Below, piece by piece: positions 36,101 through 43,651 of a stretch of DNA of 64,000 nucleotides. A model generated the notes under the pieces. The model had not been told where the DNA came from and made no database searches. It saw nothing but the letters and a program-made list of their open reading frames with translations. The DNA comes from Sphingobacteriales bacterium 44-15 (GTDB lineage Bacteria; Bacteroidota; Bacteroidia; Chitinophagales; Chitinophagaceae). How positions within the stretch are numbered: position 1 is the stretch's first letter; each line of letters begins with the position of its first letter. Location of the stretch: the NCBI GenBank assembly GCA_001899685.1, contig MKWG01000015.1:1-64000 (forward strand), given 5' to 3'. The position numbers and the translations under genes are program-made.

Positions 36101-36183
36101 ATGTTCAGCAGCATTATTGTAAAAAAGTAAACAATACGCTTCCTGCTGTGCTGTGCTGTATTTTTTTCCGGGCTACGCTTCAT
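33103..36183 (-). CDS. lipoprotein: dehydrogenase-like propeller, HEAT repeats and PVC-type haem c domain
   Basis: 1026 residues. A lipobox (IAGIISC) anchors it. A beta-propeller of the membrane-bound dehydrogenase/glucose dehydrogenase type covers about 80-450 (DERGRLWVLCTTTYPHRELG, GPDGAIYVLDWYDP). Helical HEAT-like repeats follow (about 450-870). A C-terminal haem domain has CASCHSINGKGGNIGPNL and DLITYLSMLG, as in Planctomycetes-type haem proteins. These likely oxidise a sugar or its derivative at the cell surface. It follows the DUF1080-SGNH gene by 12 bases and both are lipoproteins, so they probably work together on a glycan. Confidence 0.92.
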   Translation of the reverse strand: MKRSPEKNTAQHSRKRIVYFFTIMLLNIAGIISCKQPDQNSSSPHTIQTKAVPDPAPSQNIMSVAPAEPDNSVEAELSSFKVADGYKIELYASETLGIANPVAMRWDERGRLWVLCTTTYPHRELGKKPDDKLFILEDRNNDGKADTSSVFVDGLNIPLGFELGHGGVYMGQQTELVFLEDTDKDGKADKRSVLFSGFGTGDLHQTINSFTWSPGGDLFFSQGHNIYSRIETPWGIKRQNRAGIWRYRPSTGKLDNFFDWSTASVNPWGMNFDDWGNMFHKANDPPLYFSVPGLIENSKRSYLPEIGELKIKGSGLVIVRSRHMPKDLQGDFVLAGYYNNRVERMKVTEDASGFKARLVEPLVISGSRSFRPVEVCMGPDGAIYVLDWYDPIIGHYQASLRHPDRDKLHGRIWRITAVGRPLVKPPKLEDQPLPELLNQLKSSEFWIRYQVKRLLAAAPKDKVVPATIAWIQNLDPKDISYEHYLMEATGVLESHNVVNESLVIKLAKGKQPGARAYAAQAISKWLDRINDPLSTLRLLINDPHPRVRLHALVALSYIHQPQSIAIAAEIFDHPTDKFIDYAWDKTVYTLRPAWEKALQGGDIHFTKPAHLAHVIAGDPPSWMPAEQLIQLVSLRDVSAKEKTGLLLALAKTGNGVHTDFVLQQGIALKDAGLLDELSSLPPPPLSGKTTGYLTSALEAANPLPFKIAVINILNTWKIQQSGTTIGRILQDEAQPVELRAGAIQALAQLEGETAVPLLKAQAGSEKNPPALRLAALKSLSRLDLGLATTLTIEETQRNVGTVEEMLSIITPVVEQQGGIALITNQIKKQSISAGSAGLMLEALAHKGIEAPELRKQLNAIAGNHTAIPADYNSEYVNQLVKMVKEKGNAIRGEKVYMHLQVCASCHSINGKGGNIGPNLSALGRGLSPEEIAIEVLWPSQNIKEGYNRVTAETANGEIIQGIRLAEDADNIQIKTATKGNVSVRKKSLKRFEENGSLMPGGLLDGINREDIADLITYLSMLGRDKN

Positions 36184-36195
36184 GGATGTATTTGC

Positions 36196-37788
36196 TTATT
36201 GTAGTTTGGCGCGCTCCTCCTGAACATGATCTTCCGCTTTTTGGAGATATGATTCCAACGCTGTTCGTTCTTCGGGCAATATCCGGTGGTTTCTATCCTT
36301 CCAGTCGCGGCTGAAAGGCTGGATGAGCTCAGTGCCGTAGATAAATGCCCAGTTGCCTGCTCTCCAGTATTGAAACCAAAGGCTATTCATTTCCAGCACC
36401 TGCTTACGCAGGGGTTCATAGCTGTCTTTATATTCAGAAGGAAGGTTCAATTCCTTCATCATAAGCGCTGCAACCATTCGCTGGGCTTCTGCATTAAGAT
36501 GTATGCCATCTGTTGTGTAGTGACCGTTCAATCCGTAAGCTTTCATTTGCCGGAACAGGTCTATATAGGCATAACCTTCTTCTGCAGCCATGTTTTTTAT
36601 GGCTGCTGCATACTTGTCTACAGGCGCCCGGGCGATGGGTATGTTTCCGGTCTGTTCGCCTGATAATTTAAGCGCCGCAGTGTCGAAAGGGATAGGGGAG
36701 ACCACTATTATTTTCCGGTCATCCTTTCCGGCGCTGTCCAGCAGGCGTTTGTAATCATATATAAAGCCGGCAAGCGAATCCTCACCCTGCAGGGATTCCA
36801 TTTGACCGAATTGCACAAATAATATATTGCAATGCACACTGTCGAGGTTACTTTCCCATCCGCCAAATCCTGTTTCACGATATTGTTCTGCTGCTACATC
36901 TCCTTCCCACGACATGTTTCTGAAATGCAGCTTTTCAACAGGGGAGGCAGCCTCCAGCAGTGTTTCGAGATAGCCTGTTTTCTGGAAGCCGGCCATATTA
37001 GCGCCACCGGTGAAAACTACTACATCATTATTTTGAAGTGACAGCTTTGGCTTGCCCAGGGCTTTTCCTTTGGGAGGATTCAGTGGCGTTCTCAGCGCTT
37101 CCAGCAATTGTTTTTCATTGAGCCCCGCCAGTTCTATTTTAGGATGATGCACCAGCTTATTAAAGCGGTATTGTACAGTCATCGGAGGCCCGCTATGGAT
37201 CTGCACGGCAATTTTTCCTTTCTTCTCCCCGAAAAGGTCTTCTACAGCCACTGACAGCACGCCATTAATAGCCGTCCATATCCTGTCGCCGGAAGCCAGT
37301 ATCTCATAGTGATTCCATTCCCCGGGGTGCACTGCCGCTTCCCCGGCATCCGGCCAATCCAGGTAAGTGCGGTCATGTTCATGATAGAGCCTTCCCCATA
37401 CGCCTTTTCCCACGTCTGCCTGGTAGCCTACAGCCTGACCCGACTCGTCTGCCTTTGCCGAACGGAACTGGATGCCTGCATTGCCGCTGTTGGGCTCCAG
37501 TTTAACATCTACACTTAAATAAAAATCACTCACTTCAACATCCGACCATAAAAATTCGTTTTTGCTGACTTCATGAGATGACTGACCTGTTATAGCATTA
37601 TCTTTCACTGACCAATAACTGGTATCGGTAGCTGACCATCCTTTTAAGCTGATACCGTTGAAGAAGTTATCATCTGTCTGAGGAGCGGAATTGCATCCGC
37701 AGATCATCACTGCCACTCCTGTACCGGTATAAAATAAAATATGTAGAAGCGTATTCCTGCACCTGTTTAAAATGGACGATTGCATCAA
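36196..37788 (-). CDS. lipoprotein: DUF1080 (3-keto-disaccharide hydrolase-like) plus SGNH-like domain
   Basis: 530 residues with a lipobox around CGCNS. The first half is a DUF1080/concanavalin-like domain (FFNGISLKGWSATDTSYWSV, GNAGIQFRS, GEWNHYEILASGDRIWTAIN). The second half has the SGNH/GDSL fold: ILFVQFGQMESLQG (usual Asn block changed) and a final DGIHLNAEAQRMVA with Asp and His. The block I serine (GDS) is absent, replaced by VVFTGGANMAGF. The SGNH half therefore may bind rather than hydrolyse. It leads a two-gene operon with the haem protein. Confidence 0.87.
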   Translation of the reverse strand: MMQSSILNRCRNTLLHILFYTGTGVAVMICGCNSAPQTDDNFFNGISLKGWSATDTSYWSVKDNAITGQSSHEVSKNEFLWSDVEVSDFYLSVDVKLEPNSGNAGIQFRSAKADESGQAVGYQADVGKGVWGRLYHEHDRTYLDWPDAGEAAVHPGEWNHYEILASGDRIWTAINGVLSVAVEDLFGEKKGKIAVQIHSGPPMTVQYRFNKLVHHPKIELAGLNEKQLLEALRTPLNPPKGKALGKPKLSLQNNDVVVFTGGANMAGFQKTGYLETLLEAASPVEKLHFRNMSWEGDVAAEQYRETGFGGWESNLDSVHCNILFVQFGQMESLQGEDSLAGFIYDYKRLLDSAGKDDRKIIVVSPIPFDTAALKLSGEQTGNIPIARAPVDKYAAAIKNMAAEEGYAYIDLFRQMKAYGLNGHYTTDGIHLNAEAQRMVAALMMKELNLPSEYKDSYEPLRKQVLEMNSLWFQYWRAGNWAFIYGTELIQPFSRDWKDRNHRILPEERTALESYLQKAEDHVQEERAKLQ

Positions 37789-38024
37789 TAACCTGTTATA
37801 TTTTGGAAATATTCACGGGATTTCAAATTAATACAATTAATTGTATATACAGTCTTTTATATTAACTGACCGCTTTAATATATTACCCGGCAAATGCTGT
37901 ATCAGTATTGCAAAAGATTTTTCCTACCGGTGAAGACACCACCGATAGAACAAAAGTTATCGGAAAAATTGCATTTGAGTTTTCTTCATTTGTTTTAATG
38001 TCCACTTTTGCTGTAGCATTAATA

Positions 38025-39416
38025 TTACCTGATCAAACGCTTAAACCATTTCATTTTTCTTCCGAACGGCGGATACTTTATCGATGGATCAAACCATACA
38101 GGCGTTTTCATTACAGGCTTTGCATGCGAAAAAGTGAGGAAAGAATGTTTACCGTGATACGCTCCTTTACCGCTATTGCCAATACCCCCAAAAGGAATAT
38201 GATGATTGGCGAATTGCCATACGGCATTATTTATACAACCGCTTCCAAACCGTATATTCCTGATCCAGAATGCTTCTTTTGATCTGTCGGAAGTGAATAC
38301 ATACAGCGAAAGCGGATCGGGGTTCTTATTAATAACGGCAAGCGCCTCTTCTGCATTGCTGAAAGGCAATATGGGGAGGATGGGACCAAAGATCTCTTCC
38401 TGCATTATTGCAGCGTCCGGAATGATATTTGTCAGCACAGTAGGGGCAATATAAAGCTCCTCTCTGTCGGTTTCTCCGCCTGTCACTATATCACCTTCTT
38501 CAAGATATTGTACCAGCGTATTGAATCTTCGTTCGTTAATGATACGGCCATAATCATCGCTTTGCCTGGGATCGCTCCCATAAAATTGCCGCAACGTATG
38601 CTTAAGCGCTGCTATAAATTTTTCATAAACGTGCTGATGCACCAGCACATAATCAGGCGCTATACAGGTTTGCCCCGCATTCACAAATTTTCCAAGCACG
38701 ATCCTTCTTGCGCTGGTATTAATGTCTGCATCGGCTTCTATTATGGCCGGGCTTTTTCCTCCCAGTTCCAGGGTCACCGGCACAAGCTCTTGCGCTGCCA
38801 TCTGGTATATGGACCTTCCTACGGGAATGCTGCCGGTATAAAAAATATGATCAAAGCGAAAGCTGCTGATCATTTGCGGAACCACCTCTGCACCCTCTCC
38901 CTGTATCACCTTCACATATTCCGGCGCGAATGCTTCGGTTACGATCTTGTCAATTATTTCCGCCGTAGCCGGGGCCAGCTCAGATGGCTTCAGCACTGCA
39001 CAATTGCCTGCTGCTATTGCGCCTGCTAAAGGTACCAGCAGCAATTGCAAAGGATAGTTCCACGGAGCAATAATGAAAACCACACCCAGCGGCTCATAGT
39101 GGATAACAGAGGAAGACGGGAGGTTTACCAGGTTGGTGGCTGTGCGCCGGGGGCACATCCATTTGTGAAGATTTTTTAGTGCTGTATTGATCTCGGCAAG
39201 CAACAGCCCGTTTTCAGTGGCGTAGGTCTCTTCTTTACTTCTTTTAAGGTCGGTATATAAGGCTTTATATATCTCCTGCTCATATTGGATGATAATCTTT
39301 TTTAGCGTCAGCAATTGTTGCTTTCTGAAAGCATGATCCTTTGTAACGCCGCTGTTGTAAAATTGCCGCATCGCCTGTAAGGCAGGAGGAGAAAATAATG
39401 ATGAACTCATGGTCAT
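38025..39416 (-). CDS. aldehyde dehydrogenase (class 3-like)
   Basis: 463 residues. ALDH marks: WNYPLQLLLVPLAGAIAAGN (cofactor site), VTLELGGKSPAII (general base Glu), NAGQTCIAPDYV (nucleophile Cys), and EEIFGPILPIL. It lacks the N-terminal extension of tetrameric ALDHs and has a hydrophobic-basic tail (PPFGRKMKWFKRLIR), like the membrane-associated fatty-aldehyde group. Its ATG overlaps the TGA of the NUDIX gene by four bases. Confidence 0.94.
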   Translation of the reverse strand: MTMSSSLFSPPALQAMRQFYNSGVTKDHAFRKQQLLTLKKIIIQYEQEIYKALYTDLKRSKEETYATENGLLLAEINTALKNLHKWMCPRRTATNLVNLPSSSVIHYEPLGVVFIIAPWNYPLQLLLVPLAGAIAAGNCAVLKPSELAPATAEIIDKIVTEAFAPEYVKVIQGEGAEVVPQMISSFRFDHIFYTGSIPVGRSIYQMAAQELVPVTLELGGKSPAIIEADADINTSARRIVLGKFVNAGQTCIAPDYVLVHQHVYEKFIAALKHTLRQFYGSDPRQSDDYGRIINERRFNTLVQYLEEGDIVTGGETDREELYIAPTVLTNIIPDAAIMQEEIFGPILPILPFSNAEEALAVINKNPDPLSLYVFTSDRSKEAFWIRNIRFGSGCINNAVWQFANHHIPFGGIGNSGKGAYHGKHSFLTFSHAKPVMKTPVWFDPSIKYPPFGRKMKWFKRLIR

Positions 39417-40054
39417 TCGTGTTTGTGGGGGATCATTGCTGCAGCCTTAAGCACTTCTTTGATGGAAGGAAAGGTATTGTTCATTTTATCGCTGATATGT
39501 GCAATATCCACCCATTCGATCTGCTGGATATCTTCTTCCGTCTGAGGAGTAAGCGTTTGCTCTTTTCCTGCTGTCATGGCATACCAGTAAGACTCTTTGA
39601 GAATATGCCTGCCAAATGCTTCATAGGTATGATATGTCGTGAGCAGGAATTTCCCCAGCTGTACTTTTTTCAGCCCTGTTTCTTCCTCCACTTCTCTTAC
39701 GGCACAGGTCTCCAGTGTTTCGTCTTCTTCTTTTTTACCTTTGGGAAGATCCCATTTGCCACGCCTGTATATCATCAAAACCTCGCGCCTGCCGTTGGTA
39801 ACCAACCCTCCGGCAGCCTGGATAATATTGAAATGCCGCCAGAATAATTTCCGGAGTTTTTCAATATCACTGCTGAATAATATGCCGGCATGAAAATCTT
39901 TTTTTGCGATCTCATGCAACAGGGCATGAATAGCATTGGTAGTGACTTCGTCAATGAATACAGTGTCGGGATGATGCCGGTATTTTTCTATGTTTGGAGT
40001 GATCTCATCACAAAGAAAAACGGGTTTATCACCAAAGTATATTTTAATAACCAT
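39413..40054 (-). CDS. NUDIX hydrolase
   Basis: 213 residues. The Nudix domain is in the second half, with the box GKKEEDETLETCAVREVEEE followed by TGL. The first 70 residues form an extra domain seen in Bacteroidota homologues. I start at ATG 40054 (MVIKIYFGDKP). It is divergent from pyrE with 26 bases between start codons, so their promoters must overlap. It shares a transcript with the ALDH downstream. Confidence 0.9.
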   Translation of the reverse strand: MVIKIYFGDKPVFLCDEITPNIEKYRHHPDTVFIDEVTTNAIHALLHEIAKKDFHAGILFSSDIEKLRKLFWRHFNIIQAAGGLVTNGRREVLMIYRRGKWDLPKGKKEEDETLETCAVREVEEETGLKKVQLGKFLLTTYHTYEAFGRHILKESYWYAMTAGKEQTLTPQTEEDIQQIEWVDIAHISDKMNNTFPSIKEVLKAAAMIPHKHE

Positions 40055-40080
40055 AGCTGCAATTTTGTTATTTTCGCGCC

Positions 40081-40710
40081 ATGACAAACGAAAAAGCCGT
40101 TGCCGAAAAGCTTTTACAAATTAATGCTATCCGGCTGAATCCCCAACAACCTTTTACATGGGCCTCCGGATGGAAAAGCCCGATCTACTGCGACAACCGT
40201 AAAACCTTATCATTTCCCTATATCCGCGACTTTGTAAAATCAGAGCTCTGTAATATCATATTTGAGCAATTCCCTGATGCGGGCCTGCTTGCCGGCGTAG
40301 CTACTGCAGGTATTGCCTGGGGCGCCATGGCAGCCGACCAGTTGAAGCTGCCCTTTATTTATGTGCGTCCCAAACCGAAAGATCATGGGCTGGGCAACCA
40401 GATCGAAGGATATTATGAAGCCGGTCAGAAGGTGGTGGTGATAGAGGATCTCATCTCTACCGGCAAGAGCAGCCTGCAGGTGTGCGATGCGTTAAAGAAC
40501 CAGGGACTGCAGGTAGAAGGAATGGTATCTATTTTTACTTATGGATTCCCGGTAGCTGCCGAAGCTTTTAAAAACGCCGGAGTGAGGCTTACATCATTGA
40601 CAAATTATGAAACACTGGTAGCGCTGGCGATTGAAAAAGGAATAATAGGCGCCGGGGAAGAAAATACTTTGTTAAACTGGCGGAAAGATCCGGCGGGATG
40701 GAACCCCTGA
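40081..40710 (+). CDS. pyrE: orotate phosphoribosyltransferase
   Basis: 209 residues. The PRPP-binding motif is VVVIEDLISTGKSS, with FTWASGWKSPIYCDNRK at the orotate site and RPKPKDHGLGNQIEG as the flexible loop. It makes OMP in pyrimidine synthesis. Length is normal. Confidence 0.96.
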   Translation: MTNEKAVAEKLLQINAIRLNPQQPFTWASGWKSPIYCDNRKTLSFPYIRDFVKSELCNIIFEQFPDAGLLAGVATAGIAWGAMAADQLKLPFIYVRPKPKDHGLGNQIEGYYEAGQKVVVIEDLISTGKSSLQVCDALKNQGLQVEGMVSIFTYGFPVAAEAFKNAGVRLTSLTNYETLVALAIEKGIIGAGEENTLLNWRKDPAGWNP

Positions 40711-40793
40711 CAGAAATATCACGTACCTTTTAGCATGAAAATGACGTTAAGAGGTATGATTGTTGTTTTGTCATTAAAAATTAAACTGATATT

Positions 40794-41144
40794 ATGAAAA
40801 AAATAGCCTTACTTATTATGATGATAGGCGGATTTGCCTGGTCGGCGAATGCGCAGTTACAACAGAAAAAACCTGTTACGGTCAAAATAGCTACTCCTAC
40901 CGTACAGTGCGAACAGTGCAAGAAGAGAATTGAAGACTATATGAAAGGAGAGGAGGGGATAAGTAAGGTAACGGTGGACTATAAGCGAAAGATCACTACT
41001 ATAACTTATCTTCCCAACCGCACTAATCTTGACAATGTAAAGACCGGTATTGCCAATGCCGGCTACGATGCTGATGACATAAAAGCCAACGAAGATTCTT
41101 ATAAAGCTTTACCCACCTGCTGTAAGAAACCGGCAGACCAGTAA
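40794..41144 (+). CDS. secreted heavy-metal-associated (HMA) domain protein
   Basis: 116 residues. A signal peptide (to SANAQLQ) precedes an HMA ferredoxin-like fold with the metal motif CEQCKKRIED (Cys-X-X-Cys) and VTVDYKRKITTITYLP. A second Cys pair is in the tail LPTCCKKPADQ. Such proteins bind Cu, Hg or Zn in the periplasm. The last 42 bases of the gene are duplicated downstream as part of a tandem repeat. Confidence 0.87.
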   Translation: MKKIALLIMMIGGFAWSANAQLQQKKPVTVKIATPTVQCEQCKKRIEDYMKGEEGISKVTVDYKRKITTITYLPNRTNLDNVKTGIANAGYDADDIKANEDSYKALPTCCKKPADQ

Positions 41145-41399
41145 TGGATCTGAACCACGGAGACAGAGAGAACAGGGAGGAGCACAGAGAAATGAGGCTG
41201 CCGTCTCACATCTCACGTCTATCGTTGCAGTCTTACATAAACCCATTAAAGCTTTACCCACCTGCTGTAAGAAACCGGCAGACCAGTAATGGATCTGAAC
41301 CACGGAGACAGAGAGAACAGAGAGGAGCACAGAGAAATGAGGCTGCCGTCTCACATCTCACGTCTATCGTTTATCGTTGCAGTCTTACATAAACCCATT
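41103..41399. repeat. tandem duplication, 145 and 152 bp
   Basis: Copy 1 is 41103-41247 and copy 2 is 41248-41399. Both start AAAGCTTTACCCACCTGCTG and end CATAAACCCATT. They differ by one base (ACAGGGAGG versus ACAGAGAGG) and by a 7-base slip (TCTATCGTTGCAG versus TCTATCGTTTATCGTTGCAG). Each copy includes the last 42 bases of the HMA gene, its stop, then GAACCACGGAGACAGAGAG and a TCTCACATCTCACG word. The high identity shows a recent event. From 41400 to 41489 a CTTTGCG-type word repeat follows (GGAGACACAAAGATTC, TAGCTTTGCGTG). No gene lies in this 345-base gap. Confidence 0.93.
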
Positions 41400-41489
41400 G
41401 AACGACCAAGGCATGGAGACACAAAGATTCACAATGGATTTTCTTTGCGAACTTTGCTTCCTTTATAGCTTTGCGTGAAAATAACTTTC

Positions 41490-42308
41490 TTACAGTGCTG
41501 CCCTTATTTTCAACAGTTTTTTCAAAAGCTCTTCCAGCAGCTCAAGCCGGAGCATATTGGCGCCATCACTTTTAGCCATTGTCGGATCCGGGTGGGTTTC
41601 GATGAACAGCCCGTCTGCACCGGTAGCTATGGCAGCCTTGGCGATGGTCTCGATTAATTGAGGGTTGCCTCCGGTTACTCCTGATGTTTGGTTGGGCTGC
41701 TGCAATGAATGTGTGCAATCCATTACTACAGGTACACCATGCGCTTTCATCCAGGGAATATTGCGGTAGTCCACTACCAGGTCCTGGTACCCGAAAGTAT
41801 TGCCCCTTTCCGTGAGGATGATCTTTTCATTACCGGACTTTCGGATCTTTTCCACGGCAAATTGCATGGCGGGACCGCTTATAAATTGCCCTTTTTTAAT
41901 ATTGACTACTTTTCCTGTTTCGGCAGCAGCCTGCAGCAGGTCTGTCTGCCTGCACAAAAAGGCGGGTATTTGTAAGATGTCTATGTATTGCGCAGCAACC
42001 GCAGCTTCATCGTGCGCATGTATATCTGAAGTAGTGGGAAGCTTATATTTTTCTCCCGTCTTTTTTACAAGCGCCAGCGCATGATCATCACCTATGCCGG
42101 TAAACGATGATGCACTGGTACGGTTAGCTTTACGGTATGAGGCTTTAAATACATAGGGAATACCCAGGTTCCTGCAGATGGAAGATACTTTTTCCGCGAC
42201 TTCCGTTATCAGCGCTTCACTTTCCACCACGCAGGGCCCTGCAATTAGGAAAAAGCTTTTTTCATCGTAAGACTGATCCTTAAAAAGATCTTTTAGAAAT
42301 TTTTCCAT
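41490..42308 (-). CDS. kdsA: 3-deoxy-8-phosphooctulonate synthase
   Basis: 272 residues of the KDO8P synthase/DAHP synthase TIM barrel: FFLIAGPCVVES, FKASYRKANRTS, GTNTFGYQ-like ERGNTFGYQDLVVDYR, and HPDPTMAKSDGANML. It condenses PEP with arabinose-5-phosphate to give KDO8P for lipid A core, consistent with a Gram-negative envelope and with the GT9 gene in this window. Confidence 0.96.
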   Translation of the reverse strand: MEKFLKDLFKDQSYDEKSFFLIAGPCVVESEALITEVAEKVSSICRNLGIPYVFKASYRKANRTSASSFTGIGDDHALALVKKTGEKYKLPTTSDIHAHDEAAVAAQYIDILQIPAFLCRQTDLLQAAAETGKVVNIKKGQFISGPAMQFAVEKIRKSGNEKIILTERGNTFGYQDLVVDYRNIPWMKAHGVPVVMDCTHSLQQPNQTSGVTGGNPQLIETIAKAAIATGADGLFIETHPDPTMAKSDGANMLRLELLEELLKKLLKIRAAL

Positions 42309-42313
42309 GACGG

Positions 42314-42321
42314 CAAAGGTA
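42314..42321 (-). promoter_or_regulatory. -7 box TACCTTTG of kdsA
   Basis: An exact TAnnTTTG match ending six bases before the kdsA ATG. If used, the transcript would start at or next to the start codon, a leaderless or near-leaderless message. The -33 element is not clear. Confidence 0.4.
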
Positions 42322-42374
42322 GGATTTTAGCTAAAAGTTGCTGACAGGGATTTATTGCACGCCCGCCTGACTGG

Positions 42375-42525
42375 ACGGGCAGGCAAAGCGACAAAGAGAG
42401 CAAAGCCCGCAAAAAAAATACCTTTGTGAAGCTTTGTGTCTTTGTGGTTCAAGCAGTTTCACGAAAAGCCTGCAAATCAAACTTTGTCTTCTTTGCTTTC
42501 TTTGTCGCTTTGCGTGGGAATTTTT
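42375..42525. repeat. 'CTTTGTGTCTTTGTGGTTCA' word repeat
   Basis: The kdsA-PhyH gap contains GGCAAAGCGACAAAGAGAGC, ACCTTTGTGAAGCTTTGTGT, CTTTGTGGTTCAAGCAG and TTTGCTTTCTTTGTCGCTTT followed by GCG. The first part is roughly complementary to the last (GCAAAGCGACAAAG with CTTTGTCGCTTTGC), a 14-base match. The element lies between divergent transcripts and stops six bases before the operator-like palindrome. Confidence 0.65.
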
Positions 42526-42530
42526 TTTAA

Positions 42531-42563
42531 AATATTAGTCTATAAATTTGGTAGACTAATATT
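42531..42563. promoter_or_regulatory. operator-like 12-bp inverted repeat
   Basis: AATATTAGTCTA (42531-42542) is the exact reverse complement of TAGACTAATATT (42552-42563), with a 9-base spacer TAAATTTGG that contains the promoter's -33 TTTG. The size and symmetry suit a dimeric regulator; an Rrf2- or Crp-like factor is conceivable but nothing in the window encodes one. A protein bound here would cover the -33 element and so repress. Confidence 0.7.
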
Positions 42564-42577
42564 AAATACTATTTTTG
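42547..42577 (+). promoter_or_regulatory. Bacteroidota promoter of the PhyH-encapsulin cluster
   Basis: TTTG at 42547-42550 and TATTTTTG at 42570-42577 match -33 TTTG and -7 TAnnTTTG with a 19-base spacing, the best promoter I found in the window. Transcription should start at about 42582-42585, at or just after the GTG of the Cys-rich leader frame. Confidence 0.7.
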
Positions 42578-42581
42578 TCCT

Positions 42582-42638
42582 GTGAAAATTTTAAACTCAA
42601 TTATCAATCGTTGTTGTTGCCGCCAGGCAACGTATTAA
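42582..42638 (+). CDS. possible leaderless 18-codon leader peptide with three Cys codons
   Basis: GTG at 42582 opens a short frame ending at TAA 42636-42638 that reads VKILNSIINRCCCRQATY. The three successive Cys codons (TGT TGT TGC, 42612-42620) lie in and beside the 5' arm of a hairpin, GTTGCC (42616-42621) with GGCAAC (42626-42631), loop GCCA. A ribosome stalled on them would keep the hairpin open. The predicted transcription start falls on the GTG, so translation would be leaderless. Runs of Cys codons in leaderless upstream frames are known to control sulfur genes in mycobacteria; a similar role here is inference. The 92 bases to the PhyH start show no strong terminator. Confidence 0.5.
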   Translation: MKILNSIINRCCCRQATY

Positions 42639-42730
42639 TTATCCCGGCTGCGGAAACGCGATCCGGCACATTTCAATCTCCGGTAAATCATTTTTATCTC
42701 ACCTGTTTTTAAATCTTATAATCACATGTT

Positions 42731-43645
42731 ATGAGCAACATTAATAATTATGTATTTCATTTTGGGCAGGAGCTTACTCCCGAACAAAAGACTGTTTTTC
42801 AAAAGTATGGCGTAATACAGTTCAAAAATTTTGTAGATAAAGCAACGGTACAACAATTCCTCTCCGAGATACAGCAGGTAGAGGAGTATCTGCTTGCTTC
42901 CGGTATACAGAAAGTAAATGGCATCCCGCTTAAGTTTGGCCTGAACACGGATGGTAAAAAGTTTATTCAACGCATTGCGTTTACGTCGCAATACAGCAAA
43001 GTACTGAGCGCATTTCTGAAAGAGGAACGGCTGGCACAGCTTGCGGCATTATTACATCCCTATGAAGGAAGAGTTGGTGAAAATGAAAAAGACGGGCTGG
43101 TATTAAATCACTATGTAAATACCCCCGATAGCGAGTATAAGCAGTTGGGATGGCATACCGACAGCCCGAGGGATATATTTTTAGGCTCGAGGATCATGCC
43201 TATGCTGAATGTAGGACTTCATTTAGACGATTATGCATTTGCAAAGGGAGGTCTTAGGGTGCTGGCAGGTACGCATAACCAGGGATTATTCAAGCTGCTG
43301 TTCCGGAAAAAATATTTTGTAGATAATGATCCTGACCCCAAAGAGATTGGCTTTAATATTGAAGCCGGCGACCTTACCGTGCACGACGGGCGTTTATGGC
43401 ACCGGGTGCAACGTTCACCGTTTTTTGGTGAAGAAAGCAGGCGGCGCGTAATGTATATCCCGATCGTTACAGGCGCTTACAAGCCGAAACATGCCAACAG
43501 TCCGACCCCGTTCTATCACAAGCTGGCGCTGCCTAAGCTTGAGCAGTACCGAGAGGCGCTTCGCTGGTCCAATGTGAAACGCAAAGGATTAAAACCGGCG
43601 GGTATTCAGTCAACACCATTAGTCAGCAATACCATTAATCAATAA
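42731..43645 (+). CDS. phytanoyl-CoA dioxygenase (PhyH) family protein
   Basis: 304 residues of an Fe(II)/2-oxoglutarate dioxygenase. The iron triad is the His and Asp of LGWHTDSPRD and the distal His in HDGRLWHRVQ; the 2-oxoglutarate Arg is likely in EESRRRVMY. The family hydroxylates varied small molecules, so the substrate cannot be assigned. It follows the Cys-codon leader and is six bases upstream of an SDR, suggesting a two-step oxidation. Given the encapsulin downstream, a role in obtaining sulfur from an organic source is an appealing guess without direct evidence. Confidence 0.88.
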   Translation: MSNINNYVFHFGQELTPEQKTVFQKYGVIQFKNFVDKATVQQFLSEIQQVEEYLLASGIQKVNGIPLKFGLNTDGKKFIQRIAFTSQYSKVLSAFLKEERLAQLAALLHPYEGRVGENEKDGLVLNHYVNTPDSEYKQLGWHTDSPRDIFLGSRIMPMLNVGLHLDDYAFAKGGLRVLAGTHNQGLFKLLFRKKYFVDNDPDPKEIGFNIEAGDLTVHDGRLWHRVQRSPFFGEESRRRVMYIPIVTGAYKPKHANSPTPFYHKLALPKLEQYREALRWSNVKRKGLKPAGIQSTPLVSNTINQ

Positions 43646-43651
43646 GCGATC

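Noticed and set aside
42639-42730. Terminator after the Cys-codon leader
   Set aside because: Only weak pairing (CCGG with CCGG) and no T-run after it; a classical attenuator cannot be claimed.
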